Assembly: GCA_905147135.1 (NCBI GenBank)
Contig: LR990056.1
Location: 17,618,001-17,682,000 of the forward strand
Source of the DNA: Blastobasis lacticolella
Taxonomy: Eukaryota > Arthropoda > Insecta > Lepidoptera > Blastobasidae
Reading direction: 5' to 3'
DNA length: 64,000 nucleotides
Below, piece by piece: positions 30,661-41,215 of the stretch. A program made the translations under genes and the position numbers. Under the pieces are notes generated by a model. It was not told the origin of the DNA, made no database searches, and saw only the letters and a program-made list of their open reading frames with translations. Numbering within the stretch: the first letter of the stretch is position 1; the number at the start of each line of letters is the position of its first letter.

Positions 30661-31379
30661 CACGACACTGAACCCTTTTAAATTTCTAAAACTTTAAATT
30701 TTTATTTGCGACGGTTAACGTCTACCGGCATGAAAAAGGTGCACGGACCAAATGGAAAAAAGTGCGTAAACGCGGTCCCTAACAGAAGCCGCGATTGACC
30801 GCTGGAATTATGATTATGAGTTGAATTATTGAAAATGGCACAGCGACCATTGTGAGTTGAAATCAAACATCATTTTTTGAATTCGTTTGATTATATTTGA
30901 TTCACACAAACCAAAGGACAAACAAACACACAGTCTACCTGATGAAGAGTTACTCCTAACATTTCATTGTTTAATGTTATGACTTTTGCCTGTAATAAAT
31001 AACACCTGCAGGCTTCTCTACGACAGGTTTTCTCTCAAACATTTTCTCGTGCGGTTTTGGATCTGCGGCAGTTCAAAACTTTGTGACCCGATAAAGAAAT
31101 ACAACGGAATAGATTCAGGACGAAAAAAGTATACCTTCAATCTATCAACTAGGATCCACTACCAGGCTCCTACGAGTTTCTGGAATGGTGGAAGCATTTA
31201 GTAGAGAAACAATTTTCGATATTGGTTCAGTAATTTCGTTTATTATTTCCAACATCCCAATTTACAAACTTTGCCTCAATAACATTAGCATAGATCAGCG
31301 GTCTTCCATCCGGAAATACTAAAGTTTCCTATTTTAAGTGGAAACCCTTGGGCCGTAGGAACCAGGCGCACACTCTGTT
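30661..31379. other. unassigned spacer
   Basis: No gene recognised; 30700-30820 may be a degenerate RTE-1-like tail. Confidence 0.3.
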
Positions 31380-31520
31380 TTGGTAGCTAGCTAAGCGTCC
31401 GGTCGATGTTACTAAAGACCAGAAGGCTGGCCTCTACTTCGGACAGCGAATTAGCCTTGGTATCCAGCAGCACAATGCGGCCAGCCTTCTAGGCTCCTTT
31501 CTTATACCGTGGACCTGGTA
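31380..31520 (+). pseudogene. retroelement protein C-terminal remnant
   Basis: Encodes KAGLYFGQRISLGIQQHNAA followed by SLLGS in the plus frame around 31424-31495. The segment at 49795-49925 encodes the closely similar YLGQRISIAIQQGNAASVLG across a frameshift. Both lie in otherwise noncoding sequence, so this is a recurrent C-terminal module of a mobile-element protein that I cannot name with certainty. Confidence 0.45.
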
Positions 31521-32030
31521 AAATTTTTTATATGTAGGTTTATTAATTGTTTTACTTAGTTAGTTGTAAATTTGTAATTAGTATTATGATAGGTCTGTTT
31601 TTATTTATATAGTTGTAATTATTCTGTTATAAGCAAATTGAATCTGAAGCTCAATCAATATCTCTGAATATAGTTTATAAATTAGTTAAATAATTTATAA
31701 AATCGAATGATAATTTACTTACAACTGTTTTTTTTATATAATTGTAGTAACAGCCAAATAAAATCCATCTCTATTTTTTTGAGAACTAGCCGTCTCCACT
31801 ACCGCGCCCCCAGCGCCGAGTTCCAAACAATGGTGGTTAATGTGCGGTGACGTCAGCACGGCTTTGTGCGGCCGCGGCCGGTGTGACGCAGCACCTGCTG
31901 ATCTGATTGTAATGTAGCTGAGTCTGGAAGGATGGGGGAAGGGGTATTGAGTACTTAAATGTAGTTGGGGACTAATGTGCTCAATAGCCCATACGAACCG
32001 ACGGATGTTAAGGTATCAGCCAATCCTACC
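31521..32030. other. unassigned spacer with a GC-rich patch
   Basis: 31795-31905 is GC- and CpG-rich (CTACCGCGCCCCCAGCGCCG, GCGGCCGCGGCCGG) and contains the CRE-like octamer TGACGTCA at 31848-31855. It could be a fragment of a promoter or simply GC-rich repeat; no downstream gene is seen. Confidence 0.3.
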
Positions 32031-32031
32031 A

Positions 32032-32275
32032 TCATCATCATCATCACAGCCCATAACGGGCCACTCAGGACTAAGGGGCTATTCCACGAACGGGGAGGTT
32101 ATCTCCACGCTTGGCAGGCGGGTTAGCGATCCCAGTGTTAGAAAGATAACGCTGTTGACCATTTTCAAAATTACGGACACTTAGAAAGTTTTGCCTCGAA
32201 AACATTAGTCGATGCCCACGAGTGTAAGGGGTTGGGGCTATTCTACTGGGCCGGACACCACACGGCCAATTCTAC
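32032..32275 (-). mobile_element. SINE-C copy
   Basis: Minus strand: GGCCGTGTGGTGTCCGGCCC, CAACCCCTTACACTCGTGGG, TTTTCGAGGCAAAAC, AACCCGCCTGCCAAGCGTGG, and tail GATGATGATGATGATG. Near full length. Confidence 0.8.
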
Positions 32276-33039
32276 CATAACCAGCAGGAAGTACATTGAA
32301 TTTCGATATTAAAAGTATTCTATATTTAATCCACGCAGTATCTGTGTGCCAATTTTCTCTAAGCCGAAGCTATTTTTGCGTGTTTTAGTAACAAAGAAAC
32401 AGCGGGTGTACAATCTCATTTATAGGTAAGTTCTCGTGTGAGATTCGAAGCTCGGCTGCTCACTTTCATGCCTGAGACCACTCGAACAGCAAGGTACAAA
32501 GCTTTATTAAATATAACGAGACTATTTCTTGTACATCCGCTCGCTTTGAGAGCCCATCATTCTATTTTCTTCAATCAAATTACTAAAAATGTTAAGGAAA
32601 ATAGAGCTCTAGTTCGTTTCAGGGATCCACTTAATTAAATGAAGTGAATGGAATTTATTATCGACGAAAAACTATTTTTTCGTTTAGAATGGCGTAGTGC
32701 CCTCCTTCTCTGTGTTTAATATTGTTTTATCATTTTCATTTTTCTTAATATAAAATTGTAATAAACATCATCAGTAGGTCTTACGGTGAAATTAAACAGT
32801 TTTATTTACAGACAGAAATTTATTGTATTTTATTTTTATTGTAGGATATCCAACAGCAAAACTTACATATCATGTATAACAACAGTTCATGTCTATTTAT
32901 ATAAGCCAATAATAGGATATCACAACGAGTTTAAACAAATTTGAAACAACAATTAACAAAAAATCAACACTCCTCATAATGAGACGCACCTGAAGTTTTA
33001 ACCTTTTACACCCGTGTTCACAAATAATTATAAGGTCCC
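32276..33039. other. unassigned spacer
   Basis: A 66-codon plus frame at 32438-32638 (TTRTARYKALLNITRLF) is weakly reminiscent of LINE C-termini, but not enough to call. Confidence 0.3.
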
Positions 33040-33260
33040 GTGGGGTCCTGTGCACGCGAACGCATAAGGTTCCAGCTGACAAAACTTGAATCACGATCGG
33101 CACTACGCGTCTGTCAAAAAGAACGCATAGTTGGTAGCAAGCAATATTTACCCATTGTAAAGCTATAAAATAATATATTGAACACAGTGCGTTCACTTAG
33201 AAAAGAGTCGATAACGGACACTATGAGGACGCATACTACCGCTACTGTACCTCGACAAGT
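33040..33260 (-). repeat. Rep-J copy
   Basis: Contains a GATCGGCACTACGCG segment, AACACAGTGCGTTCACTTAG and GACACTATGAGGACGCATA, as in 52900-53110 reversed. Confidence 0.6.
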
Positions 33261-34399
33261 TTTGTTTGTAAATTCAGGTATTATTGGCAACAATTTCCGC
33301 TCCCCATCACGGCGGCTGTGTGCTCGTTTTTCGCCAGCGTTGAGTAAATAAAAATCAGTATGAATCGACCACCGAATTCCCTCTGATTCTGGATTCAATT
33401 TTAGCCGCCCCACGCCAGGATTTCCGCGGGAAAACGCCAGGGATCCCGTCAAAGAGTCGCGGGCCTCGCCGTAATCCAGTCACGTACTATTTGACATTTG
33501 CAAGCGAGGAAATGGCTTCAAACGGAATTTGTCGCGGGATTCTGGTAAAGGATTGCCGTGAAAGGTGTAGATGCGGTGTAGAATAAGACGTTCTATCGAA
33601 TTTACTTGTCGCAATTCGCGCTGAATACGTTTAAGGTTTGAGCAATGCGGTCCTGGTTTGTGATTCGCGTTCAGGTAACTGATACAGTTTATTTGATGGC
33701 AACGGGTAGTATGTGTGAGTTCTACAGGACATATGATCTAAAATTACAGGATTTAAGGGAATATATTTGACAATATTGGTTTATAATGAATTCTTTTTAT
33801 TACCTACTTACTTAAGCGCTGGCTGGCTCCGCAACCCTCAAGCAAGCTCAGAGATCGCCATCTTTTCCTATCCTGCGCCTTGCTACTTCTAGGACTTAAT
33901 TCATTCATTCGAGAAATTATCTTTATTTGGTAAATAAATATTTTTTTTTTATCTTTATTCTACCGGCTATGCGGCTATACACTGTATAAAATTTGATTTT
34001 GGGTATACTTGCCATAAAAAATGGACAGCGATTCTATTTGGATCTAGTTGCAAGGCAGCTTAACACTTGTCCAATATAAATCAGGCTTTACATATAAAAT
34101 GAACAGCTGAAGCACTAAACACTATTCAAATTCAAGCATAAACAGACTATGCATAATAGATACACAGCGTAACGTAGTACGTACTTTGCATAGATCGCGC
34201 ACTTCAAACGGTATCAAGTTGTAAGGGTGGTGTTTTGCTGATCAGCTTTGGCGGGCGCGAGTGTGAAGTGTGACGGGGGCTGGATTAGTGTGTGGCAGTT
34301 ATTATGGCGTGGGGAACGGATTAGGGGGCTTTGAGCTTGGTCATGAGCGGCAGTGGAGTAAAAACGCTTTATTGCATGCAATGAATCCTCATCCCAGAA
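33261..34399. other. unassigned region
   Basis: No gene recognised. 33819-33880 (CTGGCTGGCTCCGCAACCCT) is a dispersed-looking motif. Open frames are short. Confidence 0.3.
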
Positions 34400-34530
34400 A
34401 AAATATAGAAGTGATATTTGTGGGTTTGACTTTGATATCTGTGGATCTATGTGGATCGGACTATCCTGATCGGATAGGCCGATTTCGACAAGGTTTTTTT
34501 TATTTGAAAGCTAGTTTAATCATAATGAAT
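34400..34530 (+). repeat. Rep-P copy
   Basis: GAAGTGATATTTGTGGGTTT, GATCGGATAGGCCGATTTCG and TTTTATTTGAAAGCTAGTTT correspond in order to 22736-22912. Confidence 0.5.
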
Positions 34531-34557
34531 TAGGAAATATTTGAGTACCTATATGAC

Positions 34558-34710
34558 CCCGTAGGCTGGAAAATGGGCAACAGCGTTTTCTATTGTTATA
34601 TTTATAATACTGCGATCTCCAACCCGCTGTCCAAGCATGGAGATTATGGCAATAACTTTCCCATTCGTGGGAGAGGCCCTTAGTTCTGCAGTGGACTGTT
34701 ATGATGTGTA
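34558..34710 (+). mobile_element. SINE-C copy, 5' truncated
   Basis: GTAGGCTGGAAAATGGGCAA, ACTGCGATCTCCAACCCGCT, GGAGATTATGGCAATAAC and GGGAGAGGCCCTTAGTTCTG to GGACTGTTATGATGTG. Confidence 0.75.
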
Positions 34711-34944
34711 CAATTTCCGACGTTTTTCTGTCTGTTGGTTATGACGTATACGCTCGGTTGCTAGAGAGCGTTGTCTATATACACTCCGGTCATAGTCTCA
34801 GTGACGCTGCTGGATAGTCACCGGAGTAGCGCATTACTATCGCCATGCGAGGAACTAAACCTTTAGAGAGTACAGACATACCACTCATTCCAACCGCTGC
34901 AACACCTGTGTTACCCTGAGGGCTCAGGGCTTACAGAGTAGTCC

Positions 34945-35085
34945 CTTATCAACACAGCCCATAACAGCGTCTCCCAGAAGAAGGGTTGGTTACTGCCATA
35001 ATTCTCACGCTTGGCAAGCGCGTTCGACTTAGCAGTGACGCAAATATTAAAATGAAATGCTCAATACCCATTACGAAAAAACGAC
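34945..35085 (-). mobile_element. degenerate SINE-C copy
   Basis: Minus strand keeps the CGCTTGCCAAGCGTGAGAAT and GGCTGTGTTGATAAG segments; much diverged. Confidence 0.45.
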
Positions 35086-35655
35086 GCTATATACATACAT
35101 ATCTAACTTCTTTTTAGGTTTCTTCAATTATCCATCACGGCCACGCGCCCTCCACCGCGCCTTAGACCGCCGACGCTTCTCTCCCTGAAATCGTTTTAAA
35201 TCGGGTATTTGTCTAACACACGCGTGACTCTCTCTCATCTGTGACTGGCGTGGGGTAAGTTTGCTGCTGCCATGGGGCGGCCAGCGTGTCTGTGTGATTC
35301 CTTCCTACTTTCCTACCCCCCTCCTTTTTGACGATTGAAAGGGATATTTAATGTCCGAATCAATAAATAAATTTTGAATATTGAATTTTTAAGAATACGC
35401 CATCCGCGCCCTCTCGCCACCATGTCCCCACCACGTCCTCACGCACGCCTGTTCGATGTCTAGCAGAGATTGAGCCGGGTCCCGCGTACAAAAACTCCGG
35501 TCTAACCGCCCTTTAATCAGGTTCCGGTTTTTTGACCAACCCTCGTTTAAGACAGCGCGTGTAAACGTCACGGGACTGAGTCCTAAGTCCGACTCAGGAT
35601 GTGGAGGCTTGGGTTTTTGCTTTAAATTTTTTTCTCTCAAGTTTGCTGTACTGTT
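35086..35655. other. unassigned spacer
   Basis: A minus-strand frame (35389-35640, 83 codons) has no recognised domain. 35335-35385 has AATAAATAAATTTTGAATAT, resembling a plus-strand retroposon tail. Confidence 0.3.
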
Positions 35656-35658
35656 TGA

Positions 35659-35828
35659 GGAGCGTCGATGGCCGAGCGGTTAAGGTATCTGACTTGTAAG
35701 CGGAAGGTACCAGGCTCGAATTCCACTGCTTCCATGAACCTAGGACTCTTTTCTGAGTTTTGTACATTAGTAGAATGCTAACCAATGCTCTTACAGTGAG
35801 GGAAAACATCTAAACCTGCACATTCTGC
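35659..35828 (+). mobile_element. SINE-A copy, 3' truncated
   Basis: Head GGAGCGTCGATGGCCGAGCG (A-box) and GTACCAGGCTCGAATTCCAC (B-box), then GACTCTTTTCTGAGTTTTGT and GCTAACCAATGCTCTTACAG up to AACCTGCACATTCT. The lower body is absent; it abuts SINE-B. Confidence 0.75.
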
Positions 35829-35900
35829 TACGGGTCTGGGTGTAGTATGTATTATAAGTATGTATTTATATAAAAAAAGGATATATGTAGTTTATAGGTT
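35829..35900 (+). mobile_element. SINE-B body, first part (interrupted)
   Basis: CTACGGGTCTGGGTGTAGTA through TATATGTAGTTTATAGGTT. The continuation is at 36560-36632; the two parts are separated by a 650-bp insertion with a 9-bp duplication. Confidence 0.75.
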
Positions 35901-36550
35901 TTCTCATGGGTATGCCGCGCTACTGCAGCGCGTCGGGCATATTCGCCGAACACCGCGTGCCGGATTACTTTGCATTCGTCAGGTCCCGCATAGCCTCCTT
36001 CTGGAGCGCGCTGCGCACTTCTGGCAACAGCATACTCAGGGCCGTCTCTGAGGATCTCACTAGTCCTATTTTTAAATATTGGCTGTCTGTCCATAGAGAC
36101 CAGAACAAAAAATGATGTTACCTACCTGACAGACGACAGTGTTTTTTTAACACTCAATTTACATTATCATTATTAGTATTGCATTTTTATATTATTCATT
36201 TTTTATTTTATTGTAATTATTGTATATTGCCGTATGGTGTCCGGCAGAGTAGAATAGCATCAACCCCTTACACTCATTGGTGTCGTACAAGGCGACTAAT
36301 GTTTTCGAGGAAAAACATCAAGAGTCTCCGTAGTCTGGAAAATGGGCAGCAGCATTTTCCATTGTTATTTTTAAACACTGCGATCTCCAACCCGCCTGCC
36401 AAGCGTGGAGATTATAGCAATAACCTTCCCTTTCGTGGTAGAGGCCCTAAGTCCAGCAATGGACTGTTACGGGCTGTGATGATGATGATGATTGTATATT
36501 GGGCTTTTTATTGCCTTTAATAAAGATATATTATTATATTATCATTATTA
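35901..36550 (+). mobile_element. LINE 3' end inserted in SINE-B (TTATAGGTT duplication)
   Basis: Flanked by TTATAGGTT at 35892-35900 and 36551-36559. Its open frame up to 36115 encodes a LINE C-terminus (SASGIFAEHRVPDYFAFVRS, then FWSALRTSGNSILRAVSEDL and a stop), similar in type to lepidopteran reverse transcriptase C-termini. The 3' UTR ends in CAATAAAG-like TTTAATAAAG and a TATTATTATA-rich tail. Within the 3' UTR sits a SINE-C. No upstream RT domain: 5' truncated. Confidence 0.75.
36230..36490 (+). mobile_element. SINE-C, complete (261 bp), nested in the LINE 3' UTR
   Basis: Flanked by ATTGTATATTG at 36219-36229 and 36491-36501. Runs from GGTGTCCGGCAGAGTAGAAT, through GTCGTACAAGGCGACTAATG, ATCTCCAACCCGCCTGCCAA and GGTAGAGGCCCTAAG, to a GATGATGATGATG tail. 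The exact duplication defines this family's length. No obvious A/B-box pair was found, so its RNA origin is unclear. Confidence 0.85.
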
Positions 36551-36559
36551 TTATAGGTT

Positions 36560-36632
36560 ATCTAACACTCATAACACAAGCTTTGCTTACTTTGGGGCTA
36601 TATTGTGCTGTGTGAATTTGTCCAAGCATACT
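36560..36632 (+). mobile_element. SINE-B body, second part
   Basis: ATCTAACACTCATAACACAA, GCTTTGCTTACTTTGGGGCT and TGTGTGAATTTGTCC complete the SINE-B begun at 35829. Confidence 0.75.
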
Positions 36633-36647
36633 TATTTACCGTTTTAA

Positions 36648-36775
36648 TCAGGCGACTGAATAGGTTCCCCTAGTTGGTCGCACCACTCTAATTATCTGCA
36701 TCTGCCAAATCCTGGAGCATGGTCAAGGCGGGCCCCGGGCCCTCGTACGCGGAAGCACAACCGGGAGATACACGC
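36648..36775 (+). mobile_element. SINE-A fragment
   Basis: CAGGCGACTGAATAGGTTCC, GCCAAATCCTGGAGCATGG and GGGCCCTCGTACGCGGAAGC to ACAACCGGGAGAT. Confidence 0.65.
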
Positions 36776-36974
36776 AAATTTTTTTTTGCGTTACTTTTTC
36801 AGTGTCCGCTCTGTGAACACAAAATCAAATCGGTATTTGAATATTAGATTGTGTGTGTATATTTCGTTTTAGGGTTTAGTTAGGCGTTCCTGGATTAGCT
36901 TTCGTATTAAAAACATTTTTCCTACTATTTAAAGTTTTCTATTACTAAATTATAAGTTAAAAGTACTACGAGAG

Positions 36975-37130
36975 AAAGAACTGCACAGCGCGAGCGTTCG
37001 CAGTTAGTATTTGATGAAGCCAAAATTCAACGTTCACTTAGAAGATGAGCTCTATAAGAACGCATAGTAACGTTACTTAGACAAGTATAGTTTATGCATG
37101 CGGGTGTTCCAGTCTCCATTCCGGTAACCA
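36975..37130 (+). repeat. Rep-J fragment
   Basis: CAACGTTCACTTAGAAGATG, AGAACGCATAGTAACGTTAC and TTAGACAAGTATAGTTTATG match the right half of Rep-J. Confidence 0.55.
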
Positions 37131-37370
37131 TTCTGTAAAAACATATGTAATAGGAGATTTTACGCTGACGATGGGATTACGACGTATTACGATTTTCTGT
37201 TCGCAGCCTCTTTGCGAATAATCTTCCAATTCAATTTGGATTTTTAAATCACATTTGGAAGACGAAGGAAATCAAGAAAATGGAGGCTAGCAAAGTTCGA
37301 CACAGTAGGTACTCGTGTGTGTGTTCATGGAAATGACGAACACGATACAGGAAATAATCTCATATTTGAA

Positions 37371-37503
37371 GGGTATGTTCCGTGTTTCCTACCGCGTACC
37401 TTTGTTGATGAGTCGTCCTGTGACCATGATGCATGCAGCTGCGTCGAAATATCGGGCTACTTGTCAACAAAGGTACGCGGTAGGAAACCCAGAACATACC
37501 CTA
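37371..37503. repeat. inverted repeat, ~38-bp arms
   Basis: Left arm GGGTATGTTCCGTGTTTCCT + ACCGCGTACCTTTGTTGA; right arm is its reverse complement with two differences, about 60 bp apart. A solo left-arm-like sequence is at 44471-44508. Confidence 0.75.
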
Positions 37504-38159
37504 AAATGTGTGATAATAACCGCAATAGTTTTAAACATTAAGAAATAATCTATAATATGTAGTTGTACTAATTTTATGAGGATCTGAAAAATTAACTGTT
37601 AAATGAGGAGCTGACGGACTAAACGGTATAATGACATGAAATTAAATTTTACAGGAACAGAAAAACTAAAATGGTTTTGATCAAAAACATAGATACGTAG
37701 AGATATAATTTCATAGTAATTATACCGTCATGATTAAAACTACGAACTTTTGGATGACTTTTTAGTTTTGGACAGTTTTAGGCCGTTTTGATTGGAAATG
37801 AGTTGAGGTTCGTATTTGGCGGGTCTAAAACCTCAAGATTAAAAAAAGTATTTCGACTAGAAGCGTAAATTATACAGTTATGTTCGGCAGGTCTTTGTTT
37901 AACACGGAGGTAATAGATGGTATGCCTCTACTTACGACCGACAGTAGTTACCTTTTACGATATACGAGACTGCGGCTGGGCTGATATACAGTTACTACAA
38001 ATCCTTTCGTAGTAAAAAATGAAGTCGCTTTTCGGATCGGCCGTTGTCGGAAGTCCGACCAAGGTCGCCTCGCCCACGCAACTTATTTTTTACTACTCCT
38101 TATTGGGTTGGTACTACATTCTAGATTCCCACTATGTCGATCACCATACGGGGAAAAGA
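37504..38159. other. unassigned spacer
   Basis: No gene or repeat recognised. Confidence 0.35.
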
Positions 38160-38332
38160 AGGAACTTATTAGCCTAAAATATATTGCTTGCGGGTTCGTC
38201 CGCATAAAATTCGGTTTTTATGTTCCGGACCTATTTCCAATGGACCCACATTGAATTATGAGGTTCATTATAGACCACACACAGAGTGTTCTAGGCTATA
38301 AGCTACGTTACTACCAAATTTCACCAAAATCA
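38160..38332 (-). mobile_element. Hel-2-related fragment
   Basis: GGCTATAAGCTACGTTACTA and CCAAATTTCACCAAAATC on the plus strand correspond to the interior of Hel-2 (28047-28075 and 28175-28195). Confidence 0.4.
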
Positions 38333-38552
38333 CATCACAGTCCGTAACAGTCCACTGCAGGACTTAGGGCCTCTCCCACGAAAGGGGAGGTTATTGCCAT
38401 AATCTCCACGCTTGGCAGGCGGGTTGGAGATAGCAGTGCTTAAATATAACAATAGAAAATGCTGCTGCCCATTTTCCAGACTACGGAGACTCTTGACCTT
38501 TTGCCTCGAAAACATTAGTCGCCTTGTACGACACCCATGAGTCCCATGACCC
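38333..38552 (-). mobile_element. SINE-C copy
   Basis: Minus strand: GGGTGTCGTACAAGGCGACT, TTTTCGAGGCAAAAGGTCAA, AACCCGCCTGCCAAGCGTGG, GGGAGAGGCCCTAAGTCCTG. The CCGGCAGAGTAG start is missing. Confidence 0.75.
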
Positions 38553-38556
38553 ATGA

Positions 38557-38607
38557 GCCCGTATCTCATAGGGGTATGAATTTCTGCATACCTTATGAGA
38601 TACGGGC
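38557..38607. repeat. short hairpin
   Basis: GCCCGTATCTCATAGGGGTA and TACCTTATGAGATACGGGC are inverted partners around a 12-base loop. The left arm recurs at 2014-2033 in slightly different form. Confidence 0.6.
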
Positions 38608-39180
38608 GTTAGTGTGTATGTATGTATAAGTCACCGAAACAAAGGGATAACCCTTTTTTAATGAGATTCAGCGCTTTCTGCGTTCGGCTGTCCTTGACAT
38701 AAGTGAACGAGTTCCTCAATCACTCACTCTTGACCGAAACTACTGATTCTCGGAACCGTTACTTCATTCCGTTCATTTTGCCCAGCAAATTCGATAGATG
38801 GCATTGTACAAACTAGCAGACAAACGCTTACACATTGTCAGGAAAGCTGGCGCTAGTACTACGAAAATAATTATATCTCACATATATAAGAAGTAATATA
38901 GGATAAGATTCGTCTTTTTGTCTCGCAAACTTAAGATCCAACACCCAAGTTAACCCCGATTAGTTCATTTAGTCGCAGCTAACGTTAATCGAGTCACAGC
39001 CTTTCAGTCCCCGGCTTCGCTATTTCTGATGGAGTTTAATTAAAAAGTAGTCCCCTGGCACAGAGAGAAAGTTTAGCAGAGGACGCGCGGACGGCTTGAG
39101 GGGCAGACGCGAAACTGAGTCTGCTCGATCTACTGATTTAGTTAGCTCTAGGGGCACGCCGAAGCTTTGAACAGGTGCAT
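38608..39180. other. unassigned spacer
   Basis: No gene or repeat recognised. Confidence 0.35.
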
Positions 39181-39181
39181 T

Positions 39182-39275
39182 TTTTCTTTTTTATACCACT
39201 AAAGTAACAAACAAGCTTGCGGCCTGCCTGATGGTAAGCAGTCACCGCAGCCTATGGACGTTTGCAATACCTGGT
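39182..39275 (-). mobile_element. LINE-2 3' tail
   Basis: Minus strand: GTCCATAGGCTGCGGTGACT, CTTACCATCAGGCAGGCCGC, AAGCTTGTTTGTTAC and GGTATAAAAAAG. Confidence 0.7.
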
Positions 39276-40040
39276 TATGAACTGGTTAGAAAATTTGTAG
39301 TACAAAAGTTATTTAATAAGTTAGGTACTTCTTTACTTTTTACTTAGAGGTTATTCATTAGTATCACGCGTTTGTTGCCTAGATTATTAAACCCACGACC
39401 CACGTCGTGTGCCCACGACATAGCTCGCGCCGGGAGTGAGCGTCAGTTTCCTTGTCTCAATACTAAGATGATAGAAGCAGTGTACATGTCGCGCCCTTTT
39501 GTCGCTAGTCGCGCACGAGCTCACACTTTTGCCTGCCATGCAGGTACAATAAAGATCGATGCGAGTTCATTAAGTCAGTCTAAGTCAGTTAAAGGTCATT
39601 TAACATCGATTGCAGTCCACAAATTATCTCTGAAGCGCAAGATTATTAACGACCTCGTTTGTGAGCTCATAGAATGAAAAGTAAACCGGGTAATCTGATT
39701 TCTTTCTTCCGTTCCTATAAAAAGCCTCGCGTCTCCCGCGAGCAAGGCTTCCTTACCAACTTTTTATGCATTCACAAGCCAAATGAAGTCTCATTTTTTG
39801 CGAATCGTGAATATAAATCGCGCATGCCGGTTGGAAAGTTGGCCAATTTTTCAGGCGGCCACCGCCCCCGCGACTCATAAAATAAAGCAATAAATATCAG
39901 TCACCGGAACTCAAATAGCCAGGACTTCCCTCGGTGACACCATAGAATGTTGCAGATAAGGGTTTTTATACTAATTACTTAAATCAAATGAAATCAAAAT
40001 TTATTTATTGAGTGGGAAATGGTTGAATTAATTTTTTGAT
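39276..40040. other. unassigned spacer
   Basis: Two adjacent plus-strand frames (39372-39677, 101 codons; 39674-39880, 68 codons, overlapping by ATGA) have no recognised domain, so I do not call them genes. Confidence 0.3.
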
Positions 40041-40044
40041 TATA

Positions 40045-40980
40045 GGACGGCCCGTGGACATACTACCCAAAAGGGACTGCGCGCTGCTAAGACAAAAACC
40101 GAGCCAAGCGAGAGTCACCATCTTTGTCCTTTTCTAACAGTGTAAACACAAAGTTATTGACATAACCCCATCACTCTAAATTGAAAAGTGTCTCATTCTA
40201 GATTCTAAATTGAAATTTGGTGTTGCCATTATCAAAGAAATATATTTACCATGAATTTGGTATTATTTTGGGGTAATACGTACAATCCGAAAAGTAGTTG
40301 TCAAAATACCTTTTGATTTACTGAACATTTCTCCGACAAACGTCGAGTCGTAATAATTATTAACCTACGACTTTTTGCTCAATAAAACAGACAAAAGATT
40401 TCGGAATCGATTGATCCTACAACACTAGTTCCTTAAGAAATATGATAGTAGTATGTAGATCTCATCAAGTACTATCACATCTCTTTAGAAACTAGTGTTC
40501 TAGCACCAATAGTTTAAGAGTTATTTCAGTTTTAAGTTTGACAGCTGTCATCCGAAATGTAGATCTCGAGGAGCACTACCATTTCTCTTTGGAACTAATG
40601 TTTTAGGAACAATAGTTTCAGAGTTAATACAGTTTTAAGTTTGACAGCAGTCATCCGAAATGTAGGTCTCGAGGAGTGCTATCATTTCTCTCTAGGTACT
40701 AATGTTCTAAGACTAATAGTTTCCGAGTAGCAGGGTAACCTTGGGCTTGACCCTGGGTCAAAGTATGACCTTCAGATTGCACCCGGTTCGGCTCTGCCTG
40801 ACTCTGATCTGTAGGTCGGTGATAAGTCTGCGATAAGTAAAAAAATAAATTCGGAATTTGCATCAACAATTGTGGCAACACTAGAAAGGGACACAGACTA
40901 TCGATGATGACTCTCGCTCGGCTCGGTTTTTGTCTTAGAAGCCCGCAGTCCCTTTTGGGTAGTAAGTCCATGGGACGGCC
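40045..40980. mobile_element. long-inverted-repeat element (~936 bp)
   Basis: The left end GGACGGCCCGTGGACATACT, ACCCAAAAGGGACTGCG and AAGACAAAAACCGAGCCAAG is matched in inverse by 40865-40980 (about 95 bp with scattered differences). No clear target duplication was found. It has no transposase; inside are three ~104-bp tandem units. Confidence 0.65.
40440..40728. repeat. tandem repeat, ~104 bp x 2.8
   Basis: Units start near 40455, 40559 and 40662 (GTAGATCTCGAGGAGCACTA type), each followed by ACTAATGTTTTAGGAACAAT, AGTTTTAAGTTTGACAGCAG and TCATCCGAAAT. The third is incomplete. Confidence 0.8.
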
Positions 40981-41215
40981 TCTCATCTCTCTCTCTCCCT
41001 CTCTCTTCTCTCGATTGAAATGCTGAAGATGGGTGATAAATAACGTCACCAGTATCGGCGGCACGCTAGTACCTTTTTAGGCTACACTCGTTATTGTTCT
41101 AACATGCCACCGTTTGGGAAACTACTGATGAAAAGACACTGACCGTTTTTATTGTTGTGTGTCCTAATCATAAGACGTAATTTTGTAACATAGTACCTTC
41201 GTGAAAAGTCACAGG

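Noticed and set aside
31795..31905. CpG-rich patch with TGACGTCA as a host promoter
   Set aside because: No transcription unit can be seen on either side, and MITE-3-type GC-rich elements are common here.
40440..40728. CRISPR array
   Set aside because: The whole 104-bp unit repeats without unique spacers, within a eukaryotic element.
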